Assembly (NCBI GenBank): GCA_024280155.1
Contig: JAJRQQ010000010.1
Location: 1-45,098 of the forward strand
Reading direction: 5' to 3'
DNA from: Bacteroidota bacterium
Lineage (GTDB): Bacteria; Bacteroidota; Bacteroidia; Flavobacteriales_D; Crocinitomicaceae
DNA length: 45,098 bases
Both the position numbers and the translations under genes were made by a program. Shown here in pieces: positions 8,548 to 18,215 of the stretch. The notes beneath the pieces are model-generated. The model saw only the letters and a list, made by a program, of their open reading frames with translations, made no database searches and was not told the origin of the DNA. Position 1 is the stretch's first letter. Each line of letters opens with the position of its first letter.

Positions 8548-11500
8548 ATGAAACAAACTATTTTAGGGATATGTCTCAGTGTTCCAACCCTTTTCTTTGC
8601 ACAAGAAGTTGACCAGGTAAAACAACCTGTGAATATGCAAAACATTGAGTGGGGAACAGAGTCACACGTTATTCCATGTTCAAATTTTTCCATCTCTCAA
8701 CCACTACGAGACATAATGGAAACAGATCCTTCTAAAGTGATTAGTAAGGATAAAAAGATGAAATCTTTCCCTGATAAAAGGGATATGCCAGTGCAAACTT
8801 TTGTATACAATGTAAAAGATGATGGTCCTCAATATGGAAATGATCCTTCTATTGTTCAACGCGAGTTTGGAAACGTAAATGCGCGACCAACGAATAAAGC
8901 ATTGGAGCAAAATTGGGATGGTCAAGCGCCATCAGTTACTTTTAGACCTTATGATCCTTCTGGAGCTGTAGGACCGAACCATTTTGTACAAGCCATAAAT
9001 GGAGATACATATCGTGTTTGGAATAAAACAGGAGGGGTTTTAGCTTCAGGAAATATTAGTGCTTTATTTCCATCAGGAAATGGTGATGGAGATCCAATTG
9101 TATTGTATGATAAAGCTGCTGACCGTTGGTTTATGAGTCAGTTTGCCGGTGGCGGTGGTGGAAATGGTATTTATATCGCTATTTCTCAAACTGCAGATCC
9201 TTTGGGTTCTTGGTATACTTACGAGTTTACTTCGCCAGATTTCCCAGATTACTTAAAGTTTTCTGCTTGGCAAGATGGTTATTATATGACGGCGAATTAT
9301 GCTCAAAAAATATTTGCTTTTAATAGAACTAAAATGTTAGCTGGTGATGCAACTGCAGAAGCGGTTTTTCAAACTTTTTCTTTACCTACACCTGGAGGGT
9401 TTTTCGTTCCATTACCAGGAGATGCTTCTGACGGAACTATGCCTGGAGCAGGAACACCTTGTCCAATTTTCTCTTACACAGATGATGCTTGGGGTGGTGG
9501 AAATATTGATGGAGTATTGGTCTATAATGCAAGTGTGAATTGGGGGGGGACTCCAAATCTAGCTGTAACTTCTGCTGCAACTCTTCCAACAAGTGCGTTC
9601 GATGCGTCTTATGATGCATCTTGGAATGATATTCCTCAACAAGGAACAACTCAAAAATTAGATGGGATTGGTGGAGCAATGATGTTCAGAGCACAATGGA
9701 AAACTTGGTCAGGGTATAATTCTGTAGTATTAAATTGGGCTGTTAAAGTAAGTGCATCACAGAGAGGTATTTATTGGTGTGAGTTACGCCAAGACCAAAG
9801 TACTGGAACATGGTCAGTTTATCAGAATGGAATTTATGCACCAGGAACCGAGTCTTTCTGGCTTGGAAGTATTGTGATGAATGATGCTGGTGATATTGGA
9901 CTTTCTTATGCTAAATCTGGAGCTTCGACTTTTATGTCTTTAGGTTATGCAGGAAGACATGCTTCGGATCCTTTAGGAACTTTACCAATTGCTGAAGTAA
10001 TTGCAATTGCTGGTAGTGGTTCTCAAACTGGAGTTAATCGTGTTGGAGATTACGCACAGGCAACATTAGACCCTGATGGACAAACATTTTGGTATACAGG
10101 TGAATATATAGGTGCAGGAGGAAGTGCTAAAACGAGAATTTATTCGTACACTTTTGCAAACCCTTGTACATCACCAACAACACAAGCTTCAAGCTACATT
10201 TCTTCTGCTATTACAGATAATCAAATGACAGTGTCATGGACAAATGGAAATGGAGATAGAAGAATTGTTTTAGCGCACGAAGGAGCCGTGGTTGATGCTA
10301 ATCCAGGTTCAGGAAATGCATACAATGCTAATGCAGTTTTTGGTTCTGGTGATCTTATTGGTGGGGCTAATTACGTTGTTTATGATGGTACAGGAACTTC
10401 TGTAACAGTTACAGGTTTAACACCAGGAACAGATTATCATTATTCTGTTTTTGAATATAATTCAATTGATAATTGCTATTTAACTCCTGCTTTAACAGGA
10501 ATGTCTACAACAACGGGAGTTGCTCCATGTACAATTTGTAATGATGTTACTTCAACAACCGACGATGCAACTGGACTTACAGAAGTGATTTTTAATACAA
10601 TATCTAACACTTCAGCTGGAGATCCTGCTTATACAGATTATACAACACAATCTACGGATGTAAACGTAAGTCAAAATTACACATTATCTGTAAAGGTAAA
10701 TACAGCGGGTGCCTATACGACAAGTACTAAAGCGTGGATTGATTGGAATCAAAACTGTGATTTTACTGACCCAGGTGAAGAATATGACTTAGGTACGGTA
10801 ACAGATGTTACAAATAATGCACCTAATTTATCTCCAGTTTCTATTGCGGTTCCAGCGGGAGCAAGTTTAGGAAATACGACTATGAGAATTAGATCAACTT
10901 GGCAGACAACGGGAACACCTGCTGTTCCTGCTTTGCCATGTGGAAATCAGAATTACAGTGAAGCTGAGGATTATACAATTAATGTGATTAATCCTTCAAC
11001 ACCACCTGTTGCTGCATTTACTCCACCTTCAGCTGTTTGTCAAGGTGTTTCAATGACTTTCACAGATGCTTCAACAGGGGCAACTTCTTGGTCTTGGGAT
11101 TTTGGTGATGGTTCTACGCCTTCAACAACTCAAAACCCGACGTATACGTATGCTTCTAATGGTACTTACACGGTTACTTTAACAGTAACAAATGCAAATG
11201 GAAGCGATGTAACAACAGGAACAGTGACAGTTAATTCTTTACCAACTGTTGATGCTGGAGCTGACCAAACTGTTTGTCAAGGTAGTTCTGTGACTTTAAA
11301 TGGTTCTGGTGCCAATTCTTATACTTGGGATAATGGAGTGAATGATGGAGTTCCTTTCACGGTAAATTCTAATACGACATATACCGTAACTGGAACAGAT
11401 GCTAACGGTTGTTCGAATACAGACCAAGTAGTGATAAGTGTAAACCCACTTCCAAATGTTTCTACTACACCAACTTCAATTGGTTTAATATGTTCATACT

Positions 11501-11934
11501 CAGACCCAATTACTTTAGTAGGAAATCCGAGTGGAGGAACTTTCTCAGGAAATGGAGTAACGGGTAATACTTTTGATCCTTCTGCTGCGGGTATAGGAAA
11601 TCAAACGATTACTTATTCTTATACAGATGCGAATGGTTGTACAAATACTTCAATGATTACTGCTCAGGTAGATGCTTGTGCGGGAATTGAAGAACAATCA
11701 TTAGAAGGGGTTAGCTTGTTCCCAAGTCCAAATGATGGGCACTTCGTGATTACTGGTTTAGACGAAGGAACAGAGTACAGTATTTATGACGCTAACGGTC
11801 GTTTGATTGTGAAAGACGTTGTAGATTCTGACCCTACAAATGTTACTCTTCCAATCGTTGAGACAGGTGTTTACTACTTGAAATCAACAAAAAATGGTAA
11901 ACAAGGAAGAATTAAATTCTTAATTGCTAAATAA
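8548..11934 (+). CDS. Large T9SS-secreted multidomain surface protein (GEVED, PKD domains)
   Basis: 1128 residues. A signal peptide (ILGICLSVPTLFFAQ) is followed by a ~500-residue Gly/Trp-rich domain of probable beta-propeller type, shared with the next gene. Then come a fibronectin-III-like segment (from ~540), a GEVED domain (~725, KAWIDWNQNCDF...YSEAEDYTINV), a PKD domain (~822, SWSWDFGDGS), two Ig-like repeats, and a C-terminal type A sorting domain from ~1053 (FPSPNDGHFVITGL...TGVYYLKSTKNGKQG). The sorting domain directs export through the type IX system and surface attachment or release. Adhesion or polymer binding is plausible, but no catalytic motif is visible. Confidence 0.85.
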   Translation: MKQTILGICLSVPTLFFAQEVDQVKQPVNMQNIEWGTESHVIPCSNFSISQPLRDIMETDPSKVISKDKKMKSFPDKRDMPVQTFVYNVKDDGPQYGNDPSIVQREFGNVNARPTNKALEQNWDGQAPSVTFRPYDPSGAVGPNHFVQAINGDTYRVWNKTGGVLASGNISALFPSGNGDGDPIVLYDKAADRWFMSQFAGGGGGNGIYIAISQTADPLGSWYTYEFTSPDFPDYLKFSAWQDGYYMTANYAQKIFAFNRTKMLAGDATAEAVFQTFSLPTPGGFFVPLPGDASDGTMPGAGTPCPIFSYTDDAWGGGNIDGVLVYNASVNWGGTPNLAVTSAATLPTSAFDASYDASWNDIPQQGTTQKLDGIGGAMMFRAQWKTWSGYNSVVLNWAVKVSASQRGIYWCELRQDQSTGTWSVYQNGIYAPGTESFWLGSIVMNDAGDIGLSYAKSGASTFMSLGYAGRHASDPLGTLPIAEVIAIAGSGSQTGVNRVGDYAQATLDPDGQTFWYTGEYIGAGGSAKTRIYSYTFANPCTSPTTQASSYISSAITDNQMTVSWTNGNGDRRIVLAHEGAVVDANPGSGNAYNANAVFGSGDLIGGANYVVYDGTGTSVTVTGLTPGTDYHYSVFEYNSIDNCYLTPALTGMSTTTGVAPCTICNDVTSTTDDATGLTEVIFNTISNTSAGDPAYTDYTTQSTDVNVSQNYTLSVKVNTAGAYTTSTKAWIDWNQNCDFTDPGEEYDLGTVTDVTNNAPNLSPVSIAVPAGASLGNTTMRIRSTWQTTGTPAVPALPCGNQNYSEAEDYTINVINPSTPPVAAFTPPSAVCQGVSMTFTDASTGATSWSWDFGDGSTPSTTQNPTYTYASNGTYTVTLTVTNANGSDVTTGTVTVNSLPTVDAGADQTVCQGSSVTLNGSGANSYTWDNGVNDGVPFTVNSNTTYTVTGTDANGCSNTDQVVISVNPLPNVSTTPTSIGLICSYSDPITLVGNPSGGTFSGNGVTGNTFDPSAAGIGNQTITYSYTDANGCTNTSMITAQVDACAGIEEQSLEGVSLFPSPNDGHFVITGLDEGTEYSIYDANGRLIVKDVVDSDPTNVTLPIVETGVYYLKSTKNGKQGRIKFLIAK

Positions 11935-11956
11935 ATTTAGAGAATAAACTAAGTTG

Positions 11957-11987
11957 AAAGCTGGAATCTAAGGGTTCCAGCTTTTTT
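11957..11987 (+). terminator. Rho-independent terminator of the first T9SS protein gene
   Basis: AAAGCTGGAA and TTCCAGCTTT form a 10-bp stem with an 8-base loop followed by a T-run. The stem is identical to that at 13982-14009 after the paralogous gene; only the loop differs. Confidence 0.88.
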
Positions 11988-12063
11988 TGTGAAATACAAA
12001 AATGTTTCATTTAGAAATTCAATAATAAGGGGATTCATGTATTGAAAGGTTCTTTTGTTTTTA

Positions 12064-12071
12064 TACCTTTG
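12064..12071 (+). promoter_or_regulatory. Bacteroidota -7 promoter box for the second T9SS protein gene
   Basis: TACCTTTG matches TAnnTTTG, with ATTG at 12041-12044 about 19 bases upstream in the -33 position. The box lies inside a longer reading frame that opens at 12055, so translation must begin downstream of it, at the ATG at 12100. Confidence 0.65.
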
Positions 12072-12099
12072 GTTTCAGTTATACATTAAATTAAGGTTT

Positions 12100-13962
12100 A
12101 TGAAAAAAATGATTATAGGAATATGTTTAAGTATTCCAACATTATTCTTTGCACAAGAGGCAGAGAATAATGAAACTTCTAATTCGCAAGAATTAAAATG
12201 GGGAACAGAATCACACGTTATTCAATGTTCTAAATTCACAATAACTCCTCCATTGAGAGATTTAATGGAAAAAGATGCAGAGAATCCAAAAGAAACTCCT
12301 GCCTCACAAGAACATCCAGATAAAAGAGATATGCCTGTTCAAGCATTTGTAAGTGATGTTAATGAAGAGGGTTCTGAATATGATAATGACCCTTCTTTGA
12401 TTCAGTCTGAGTATGGTAAAGAGGCTACTAAGAGCAAAATGATAGTAGAAAACTGGGCAGGGTTAGCATCTACAGGTTTTAGGCCTCTTGATCCTACAGG
12501 AGCAATAGGTCCAGATCATTACGTACAAGCTATCAATGGTGATAGATATAAGATTTGGAGTAAAACAGGACTGTTCATAGGTTCGGGTAATATTAGCTCT
12601 TTATTTCCTTCTGGAAATGGAGATGGAGATCCAATCGTGTTATACGATAAAGATGCTGACCGTTGGGTTATGGCTCAATTTTCCGGGAATAGTTCAACAA
12701 AAATTTTCATTGCTGTTTCTGAAACTGCAGATCCAACAGGAGCTTGGTATTCTTATGAATTTACGTCACCAGACTTTCCAGATTATTTAAAATTCTCTGC
12801 CTGGCAAGACGGTTATTATATGACAGCAAATTTCTCTCAAAAAGTTTTCGCATTCAACAGAACAAAGATGCTAGCAGGTGATGCTTCTGCAGAAGCAGTT
12901 TATCAAAGTTTTAATCCAGCAAGTGGTGGTGGTTTCTTCGTGCCAATGCCAGCAGATGCTTCTGATGGAACAATGCCAGGAGCTGGTACACCTTGTCCAA
13001 TTTTTACATATACCGACAATGGTTGGGGAGGTGGAAATGTTGATGCTGTTAAAATTTACAACGCAAGTGTAACTTGGAACGGTTCTTCTTCAAATTTACA
13101 AGTAGCTTTAGCTGAAACACTACCAACAGATGCTTTCAACTCTTCATATAGTTTTTCTTGGGATGATATTCCACAACAAGGAACTTCACAAAAGTTAGAT
13201 GGTATTGGTGGTATTATTTGGTTTAGAGCGCAATGGAAATCTTTCGCAGGACATAATGCAGCAGTATTAAACTGGGGTGTAAGAATTAGCGCAACTCAAA
13301 GAGGTATTTTTTGGTGTGAATTGAGACAGGATCAAACTACGAATACTTGGTCAATTTACCAACAAGGAATTTATGCACCAGGTACTGATTCATATTGGTT
13401 AAGTGGTATTGCGATGAATGATCTTGGAGATATTGCTTTAGCTTATGCTAAATCAGGTGCTAATACATATATGTCATTAGGTTATACGGGAAGACATTCT
13501 TCTGATCCATTAGGTACTTTACCTTTAGGTGAAGGAATAGCAATGCACGGTTCAAGTTCACAAACAGGGTTTAATCGAGTTGGTGACTATGCACAGTTAA
13601 CGTTAGCTCCAGGAGGTCAAAATTTTTGGTATACTGGTGAGTACATGGGAACAAATGGAAATGCAAAAACAAGAATTTATTCTTTTAATCTCCTAGGACC
13701 TCTTGGTATTGAAGATGGAGATGATGCACTAGAAGGTGTATCACTTTTTCCAAGTCCAAACAATGGTAACTTTACGGTTGAAGGTTTAGACGAAGGATCT
13801 GTCTATAATGTAATCGACGAAAGTGGTCGCACGATATACAGTGATGTTGCTACTTCAAACTCAACAAAAATTAATTTATCAGATGTCAAACCAGGTGTTT
13901 ACTTTTTACAAACAACGAAGAATGGTAAACAAGGACAAATCAAATTTATAGTTACTAAATAA
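12100..13962 (+). CDS. T9SS-secreted protein, short paralogue of the preceding gene
   Basis: 620 residues from the ATG at 12100, chosen because the promoter box at 12064 lies upstream of it and because the protein then begins with a normal signal peptide (MIIGICLSIPTLFFAQ). The ~500-residue N-terminal domain is strongly similar to that of the 8548 gene throughout (RPLDPTGAIGPDHYVQAING; DFPDYLKFSAWQDGYYMTAN; DGTMPGAGTPCPIF). The fibronectin, GEVED, PKD and Ig-like modules are missing, and the shared domain joins directly to the type A sorting domain (FPSPNNGNFTVEGL). Function unknown; the two genes are a tandem duplication differing in modular content. Confidence 0.86.
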   Translation: MKKMIIGICLSIPTLFFAQEAENNETSNSQELKWGTESHVIQCSKFTITPPLRDLMEKDAENPKETPASQEHPDKRDMPVQAFVSDVNEEGSEYDNDPSLIQSEYGKEATKSKMIVENWAGLASTGFRPLDPTGAIGPDHYVQAINGDRYKIWSKTGLFIGSGNISSLFPSGNGDGDPIVLYDKDADRWVMAQFSGNSSTKIFIAVSETADPTGAWYSYEFTSPDFPDYLKFSAWQDGYYMTANFSQKVFAFNRTKMLAGDASAEAVYQSFNPASGGGFFVPMPADASDGTMPGAGTPCPIFTYTDNGWGGGNVDAVKIYNASVTWNGSSSNLQVALAETLPTDAFNSSYSFSWDDIPQQGTSQKLDGIGGIIWFRAQWKSFAGHNAAVLNWGVRISATQRGIFWCELRQDQTTNTWSIYQQGIYAPGTDSYWLSGIAMNDLGDIALAYAKSGANTYMSLGYTGRHSSDPLGTLPLGEGIAMHGSSSQTGFNRVGDYAQLTLAPGGQNFWYTGEYMGTNGNAKTRIYSFNLLGPLGIEDGDDALEGVSLFPSPNNGNFTVEGLDEGSVYNVIDESGRTIYSDVATSNSTKINLSDVKPGVYFLQTTKNGKQGQIKFIVTK

Positions 13963-13981
13963 TATTAGAGTTATATTTCTT

Positions 13982-14010
13982 AAAGCTGGAATCGAGAGGT
14001 TCCAGCTTTT
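13982..14010 (+). terminator. Rho-independent terminator of the second T9SS protein gene
   Basis: AAAGCTGGAA/TTCCAGCTTT stem with an 8-base loop and a T-run, the same stem as at 11957. It supports duplication of gene plus terminator as one unit. Confidence 0.88.
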
Positions 14011-14036
14011 TCTATGGAATAAATCTTAGCATAAAA

Positions 14037-14065
14037 AAGGAGGATTTTATTTCAAAATCCTCCTT
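14037..14065 (-). terminator. Terminator of ileS
   Basis: AAGGAGGATTTT and AAAATCCTCCTT form a perfect 12-bp stem with a 5-base loop; on the minus strand it is followed by six T. It lies 21 bases after the ileS stop. Confidence 0.9.
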
Positions 14066-14085
14066 AATCTATTCGGAAATATTTG

Positions 14086-17000
14086 TTATGCTTTCTTTAA
14101 ACTAATCTTAGCATCTTCACTTTCTACCAAATCTGTAGTTAAAGCTTCAGTTCCTAAAGTCTCAAAAACAACACCGTTTGCTAAAACTTCGTTGCAAACA
14201 TACGCTTTATTAGAAGCAATGGCGTTTTGAATTTCTTCGTTGGTGTCAAGACTTAAGATTATTTTATCCGTAACCTCTAAGCCAGAGTCTTTACGTAAAT
14301 TCTGAACTCTATTCACTAATTCTCTCGCAATACCTTCAGCTTTTAATTCATCGGAAAGCGTAACGTCTAATGCAACTGTAAGGTTTCCTTCAGAACTAAC
14401 CAACCACCCTGGAATATCTTGAGCAACAATTGTAAAGTCAGTAATGTCAAGAGAAATTGATTCTCCGTTTACCTCACCTTTCCATCCTTTGTTTTTTTCG
14501 ATATTAGAGATGTCTTCAGTAGAAAATTGTGCCACCATTCCTGTAATTGACTTCATTTGTTTTCCGTATTTAGGACCAATCGTTTTAAAATTTGGTTTGA
14601 TACTTTTTACGAAAACATTGTTGTCTTCTGCTAATAATTCCAGTTCTTTCACATTTACTTCAGAAAGAATTAAATCTTTTACGTGGGTAATGTTATCTGC
14701 AAATTCTTTGTTTAACACTGGAACCATAATCTTTTGCAATGGCTGACGAACTCTTAAACGCTCTTTCTTTCTCAGCCCTAAAACTAAAGAAGAGGTACGC
14801 TGAGCAATTTCCATTTGTGCTTCTAACTTTTCATCAATAAATGATTCATTGGCTATAGGGAATTCAGCCAAATGAATCGATTCTAAATTACTTTTTCCAC
14901 TTACTTTATTTAAATCTAAGAATAATTGATCCATGTAGAATGGTGCAATTGGTGAACTTAATAAAGCAACAGTTTCCAAACATGTGTATAATGTTTGGTA
15001 TGCAGAGAGTTTATCTAATCGTCCTGCTTCATCTGTAGATTCTTTCCAATAACGTCTTCTACATAAGCGAACAAACCAATTGGATAATTGATCCCCAACA
15101 AATTCTTGTATTAATCGACCAGCTTTTGTTGGTTCATAAGCGTTGAACGCATCATCTACATTTTTTATCAGAGAATTTAACTTAGACAATACCCAACGGT
15201 CAATTTCTGGTCGATCTTCTATAGTTAAATCAGCTTCAGAATAATCGAAATTATCAATGTTTGCATACAAAGCAAAGAATGAATATGTATTGTATAATGT
15301 TCCGAAGAATTTACGCTGTACCTCTTTGATACCATCGATATCGAATTTGAGGTTATCCCATGGTTGTGCATTGGTGATCATATACCAACGTGTAGCATCA
15401 GGACCAAATTTTTCTAATGTTTCAAATGGGTCAACAGTATTTCCTAGACGCTTTGACATCTTCACCCCATTCTTATCCAAAACTAAACCATTTGAGATAA
15501 CGTTTTTGTATGCAACAGAATCAAAAACCATGGTTGAAATTGCATGTAATGTATAGAACCATCCTCTTGTTTGGTCCACACCCTCAGCAATAAAATCTGC
15601 TGGATATGCTTTGTTGTCTTCAATTAATTCTTTGTTTTCAAACGGATAATGCCATTGTGCATAAGGCATTGAACCCGAATCAAACCAAACATCAATAAGG
15701 TCTGATTCTCGTTTCATTGGTTTGCCTGAAGCAGAAACTAAGGTAATGTCATCCATATAGTTTTTATGCAAATCTATTTTTGAATAATTCTCTTTCGACA
15801 TGTTATTGATTTCAAAAGAATTCAATGGATTTTCATTCATTAATCCTGCAGTAACTGCTTTTTCACATTCTTCTTTTAGTTGCGCAACAGATGAGATACA
15901 AATTCGTTCATCTCCATCCTCTGTTGACCAAATAGGAATAGGAATTCCCCAATAACGAGAACGAGAAAGGTTCCAATCATTTAGATTTTCTAGCCATTTT
16001 CCAAAACGGCCCGTTCCTGTTGATTCAGGTTTCCAATTGATTGTTTTGTTCAATTCTGCCATTCTTTCTTTGCCATCAGTTGCTTTGATAAACCAAGAAT
16101 CCAACGGGTAATATAAGATTGGTTTGTCCGTTCTCCAGCAATGTGGGTAACTGTGGACGTATTTCTCTACTTTAAAAGCTTTATTTTCAATTTTTAATTT
16201 GATTGCTAATTCTACATCGGCAGATTTATCCGGAGCGGTTCCATCGTCATAATATTCATTTTTGACATATTTCCCTGCAAATTCTCCCATAGCATCGGAA
16301 AACTTCCCTTGCAAATCGACTAATGGTTTTGGCTCACCGTTTTCATCGAGAACGAGCATACCTGGCACACCTGCGTCTGCAGCAACTTTAGCATCATCTG
16401 CACCAAAAGTAGGTGCAATATGTACGATTCCTGTTCCGTCTTCTGTGGTTACGAAATCTCCTGTAATTACTTGAAACGCTTTATCTGCATTTTCATAAGG
16501 TTGAGCAAAAGGCAACAATTGTTCGTACTGAATTCCTGCTAAATCTTTCCCAATACATTCTCCCGCAACGAAAAATGGAATTTTCTTTCCTCCTTTTTCA
16601 TAGTTTGACAATTCGTCTTCATTCTCTACTTGGAAAAAATTCTTTGAGAATTGATAATTAACCAAATTTTTAGCAACAACTACTTGAATGGGTTCAAAGG
16701 TATATTGGTTGAATGATTTTACGAGAACGTATTCTATTTTTGGTCCAACACAAAGCGCAGTATTTGAGGGCAATGTCCAAGGAGTTGTCGTCCAAGCGAG
16801 GAAATGCATTTCATTTGTTTCTCCAAATGGAGAAGTTTGACCTGCTTTCATTTTAAATTGAGCAACAACGGTAGTATCCGTAACATCTCGGTAACAACCT
16901 GGTTGATTGATTTCATGCGAAGACAATCCTGTTCCTGCTTTCGGAGAATACGGTTGAATTGTATACCCTTTGTAGATTAAATTTTTCTCGTACAATTGTC

Positions 17001-17496
17001 CCAATAACCACCAAACCGATTCCATATATTTAGAATCGTAGGTAACGTATGGATCATCCATATCTACCCAGTACCCCATTTTGTCGGTTAAATCAGACCA
17101 AATATCCGTGTAACGCATAACTGCTTCACGACAAGCTTTGTTATAATCATCTACCGAAATTTTCTTACCGATGTCTTCTTTGGTAATTCCGAGTTCTTTT
17201 TCAACACCTAATTCAACAGGTAAACCATGGGTGTCCCAGCCAGCTTTTCGCTTCACCTGAAAACCTTTAAGTGTTTTATAGCGACAAAAAATATCCTTAA
17301 TCGAACGACCCATCACGTGGTGTATGCCAGGAAGACCATTAGCAGATGGGGGTCCTTCAAAGAAAATAAAAGGTTCTTTTCCTTCTCGTGTTTCAATGGT
17401 TTTATGGAAAATGTTTTCTTTCGCCCATTTCTCCATTATTTTTGTTGAAACTTCTGGAAGATTTAACCCTTTGTATGTAGAATATTTTTGACTCAT
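14086..17496 (-). CDS. ileS: Isoleucyl-tRNA synthetase with GIHH in place of HIGH
   Basis: 1136 residues. It charges tRNA-Ile with isoleucine. The Rossmann core holds a first signature reading GIHH at residues 57-60 (SANGLPGIHHVMGR), where class I enzymes normally have HxGH, and a second signature KMSKR near residue 680. The CP1 editing domain lies between (TTTPWTLPSNTALCVGP), and the C-terminal anticodon-binding part is of the long, type 2 (eukaryote-like) form. The GxHH swap is a known variant of type 2 IleRS linked with very high mupirocin resistance; that consequence is inferred here. Its own promoter box is at 17534-17541. Confidence 0.97.
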   Translation of the reverse strand: MSQKYSTYKGLNLPEVSTKIMEKWAKENIFHKTIETREGKEPFIFFEGPPSANGLPGIHHVMGRSIKDIFCRYKTLKGFQVKRKAGWDTHGLPVELGVEKELGITKEDIGKKISVDDYNKACREAVMRYTDIWSDLTDKMGYWVDMDDPYVTYDSKYMESVWWLLGQLYEKNLIYKGYTIQPYSPKAGTGLSSHEINQPGCYRDVTDTTVVAQFKMKAGQTSPFGETNEMHFLAWTTTPWTLPSNTALCVGPKIEYVLVKSFNQYTFEPIQVVVAKNLVNYQFSKNFFQVENEDELSNYEKGGKKIPFFVAGECIGKDLAGIQYEQLLPFAQPYENADKAFQVITGDFVTTEDGTGIVHIAPTFGADDAKVAADAGVPGMLVLDENGEPKPLVDLQGKFSDAMGEFAGKYVKNEYYDDGTAPDKSADVELAIKLKIENKAFKVEKYVHSYPHCWRTDKPILYYPLDSWFIKATDGKERMAELNKTINWKPESTGTGRFGKWLENLNDWNLSRSRYWGIPIPIWSTEDGDERICISSVAQLKEECEKAVTAGLMNENPLNSFEINNMSKENYSKIDLHKNYMDDITLVSASGKPMKRESDLIDVWFDSGSMPYAQWHYPFENKELIEDNKAYPADFIAEGVDQTRGWFYTLHAISTMVFDSVAYKNVISNGLVLDKNGVKMSKRLGNTVDPFETLEKFGPDATRWYMITNAQPWDNLKFDIDGIKEVQRKFFGTLYNTYSFFALYANIDNFDYSEADLTIEDRPEIDRWVLSKLNSLIKNVDDAFNAYEPTKAGRLIQEFVGDQLSNWFVRLCRRRYWKESTDEAGRLDKLSAYQTLYTCLETVALLSSPIAPFYMDQLFLDLNKVSGKSNLESIHLAEFPIANESFIDEKLEAQMEIAQRTSSLVLGLRKKERLRVRQPLQKIMVPVLNKEFADNITHVKDLILSEVNVKELELLAEDNNVFVKSIKPNFKTIGPKYGKQMKSITGMVAQFSTEDISNIEKNKGWKGEVNGESISLDITDFTIVAQDIPGWLVSSEGNLTVALDVTLSDELKAEGIARELVNRVQNLRKDSGLEVTDKIILSLDTNEEIQNAIASNKAYVCNEVLANGVVFETLGTEALTTDLVESEDAKISLKKA

Positions 17497-17533
17497 GTTT
17501 CTTGCTAATTATCTGCTGATATTTTATGAAAGG

Positions 17534-17541
17534 CAAAGATA
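17534..17541 (-). promoter_or_regulatory. Bacteroidota -7 promoter box for ileS
   Basis: On the minus strand TATCTTTG, an exact TAnnTTTG match, 37 bases before the ileS ATG. The identical box precedes leuS at 31170-31177. Confidence 0.6.
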
Positions 17542-18178
17542 AGGAAAATAGATAGAATATTTTGATTCATTAGTGTCTGATAAAATATTGCATACATTAG
17601 AGTTAAATCTTTCTTTACTTTTTTGCATCTCCAAAAAAAGTAACAAAAAAGTCTAGTGCTGTCATAAATTAAACGACCAAAATCATCCTCTATTCTAATT
17701 GAAACAAAACTCGTCGTGCCTCCTCAAACAGTTGTTTAAATTTACGAATCTTGCGGTGTTTTGGTGCCCGCTAAATTTATCAATGCACTTTCTGGTTCTT
17801 CGTAAATTTTTTTATTTGTTACAATGATTTATAACTCGAAGCGAAATCTAAAAGTGCGTTGGCCGGTCGAAACAGCGGGCCGGTCGAGGTATGAATGATG
17901 AAAATCACAATAATTGCACAAAAGTGCTCCGTCATTGTGTTTGCAAAACACTTCTTTTGTAGGAATTATTGATTTTCAGCAGAGCGGGAGGAAGCATTAT
18001 TTCGACTTGATTTTACATCGACTACGCTCAGCATAAATTTCTTCCTTTTCATCAAGGAAAAAGGAAACAACAAATTGAACCAAAAGACCAATGAGTTGTA
18101 TGATTATGTATGTGGAATTTTATCTATAAAATATTTGAGTTTTTCTGGTGGACAGTTAAAGCATTTATGAAAGGTAAT
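17542..18178. other. Gene-free, repeat-rich intergenic stretch
   Basis: No credible coding frame. Visible structures are an 11-bp inverted repeat AAATTTACGAA (17738-17748) and TTCGTAAATTT (17799-17809) separated by 50 bases; a 10-bp direct repeat GGCCGGTCGA at 17861 and 17878, GC-rich against an AT-rich background; a small hairpin GTGTTT-GCA-AAACAC at 17937-17951; and a degenerate relative of the conserved-loop hairpin (CGACTACGCTCAG, 18019-18031). The pattern resembles the interspersed intergenic repeats of Bacteroidota. It abuts the left direct repeat of the peptide cluster. Confidence 0.5.
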
Positions 18179-18212
18179 AACGTCATTTCTTAAAATGAGA
18201 GATAGCTTGTAT
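18179..18212 (+). repeat. Left copy of direct repeat flanking the peptide cluster
   Basis: The element starts AACGTCATTTCTTAAA and ends AGCTTGTAT. It matches 27313-27345 in the same orientation with two substitutions and one single-base gap. It ends 3 bases before the reconstructed tolC stop codon. The right copy forms part of the ric promoter. The two copies bound the ~9.1-kb cluster and could be insertion-site duplicates or a shared operator. Confidence 0.65.
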
Positions 18213-18215
18213 AAA

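Noticed and set aside
12055-12099. An earlier start for the second T9SS protein
   Set aside because: The -7 box lies within this stretch, and starting at 12100 gives a normal signal peptide matching the paralogue.
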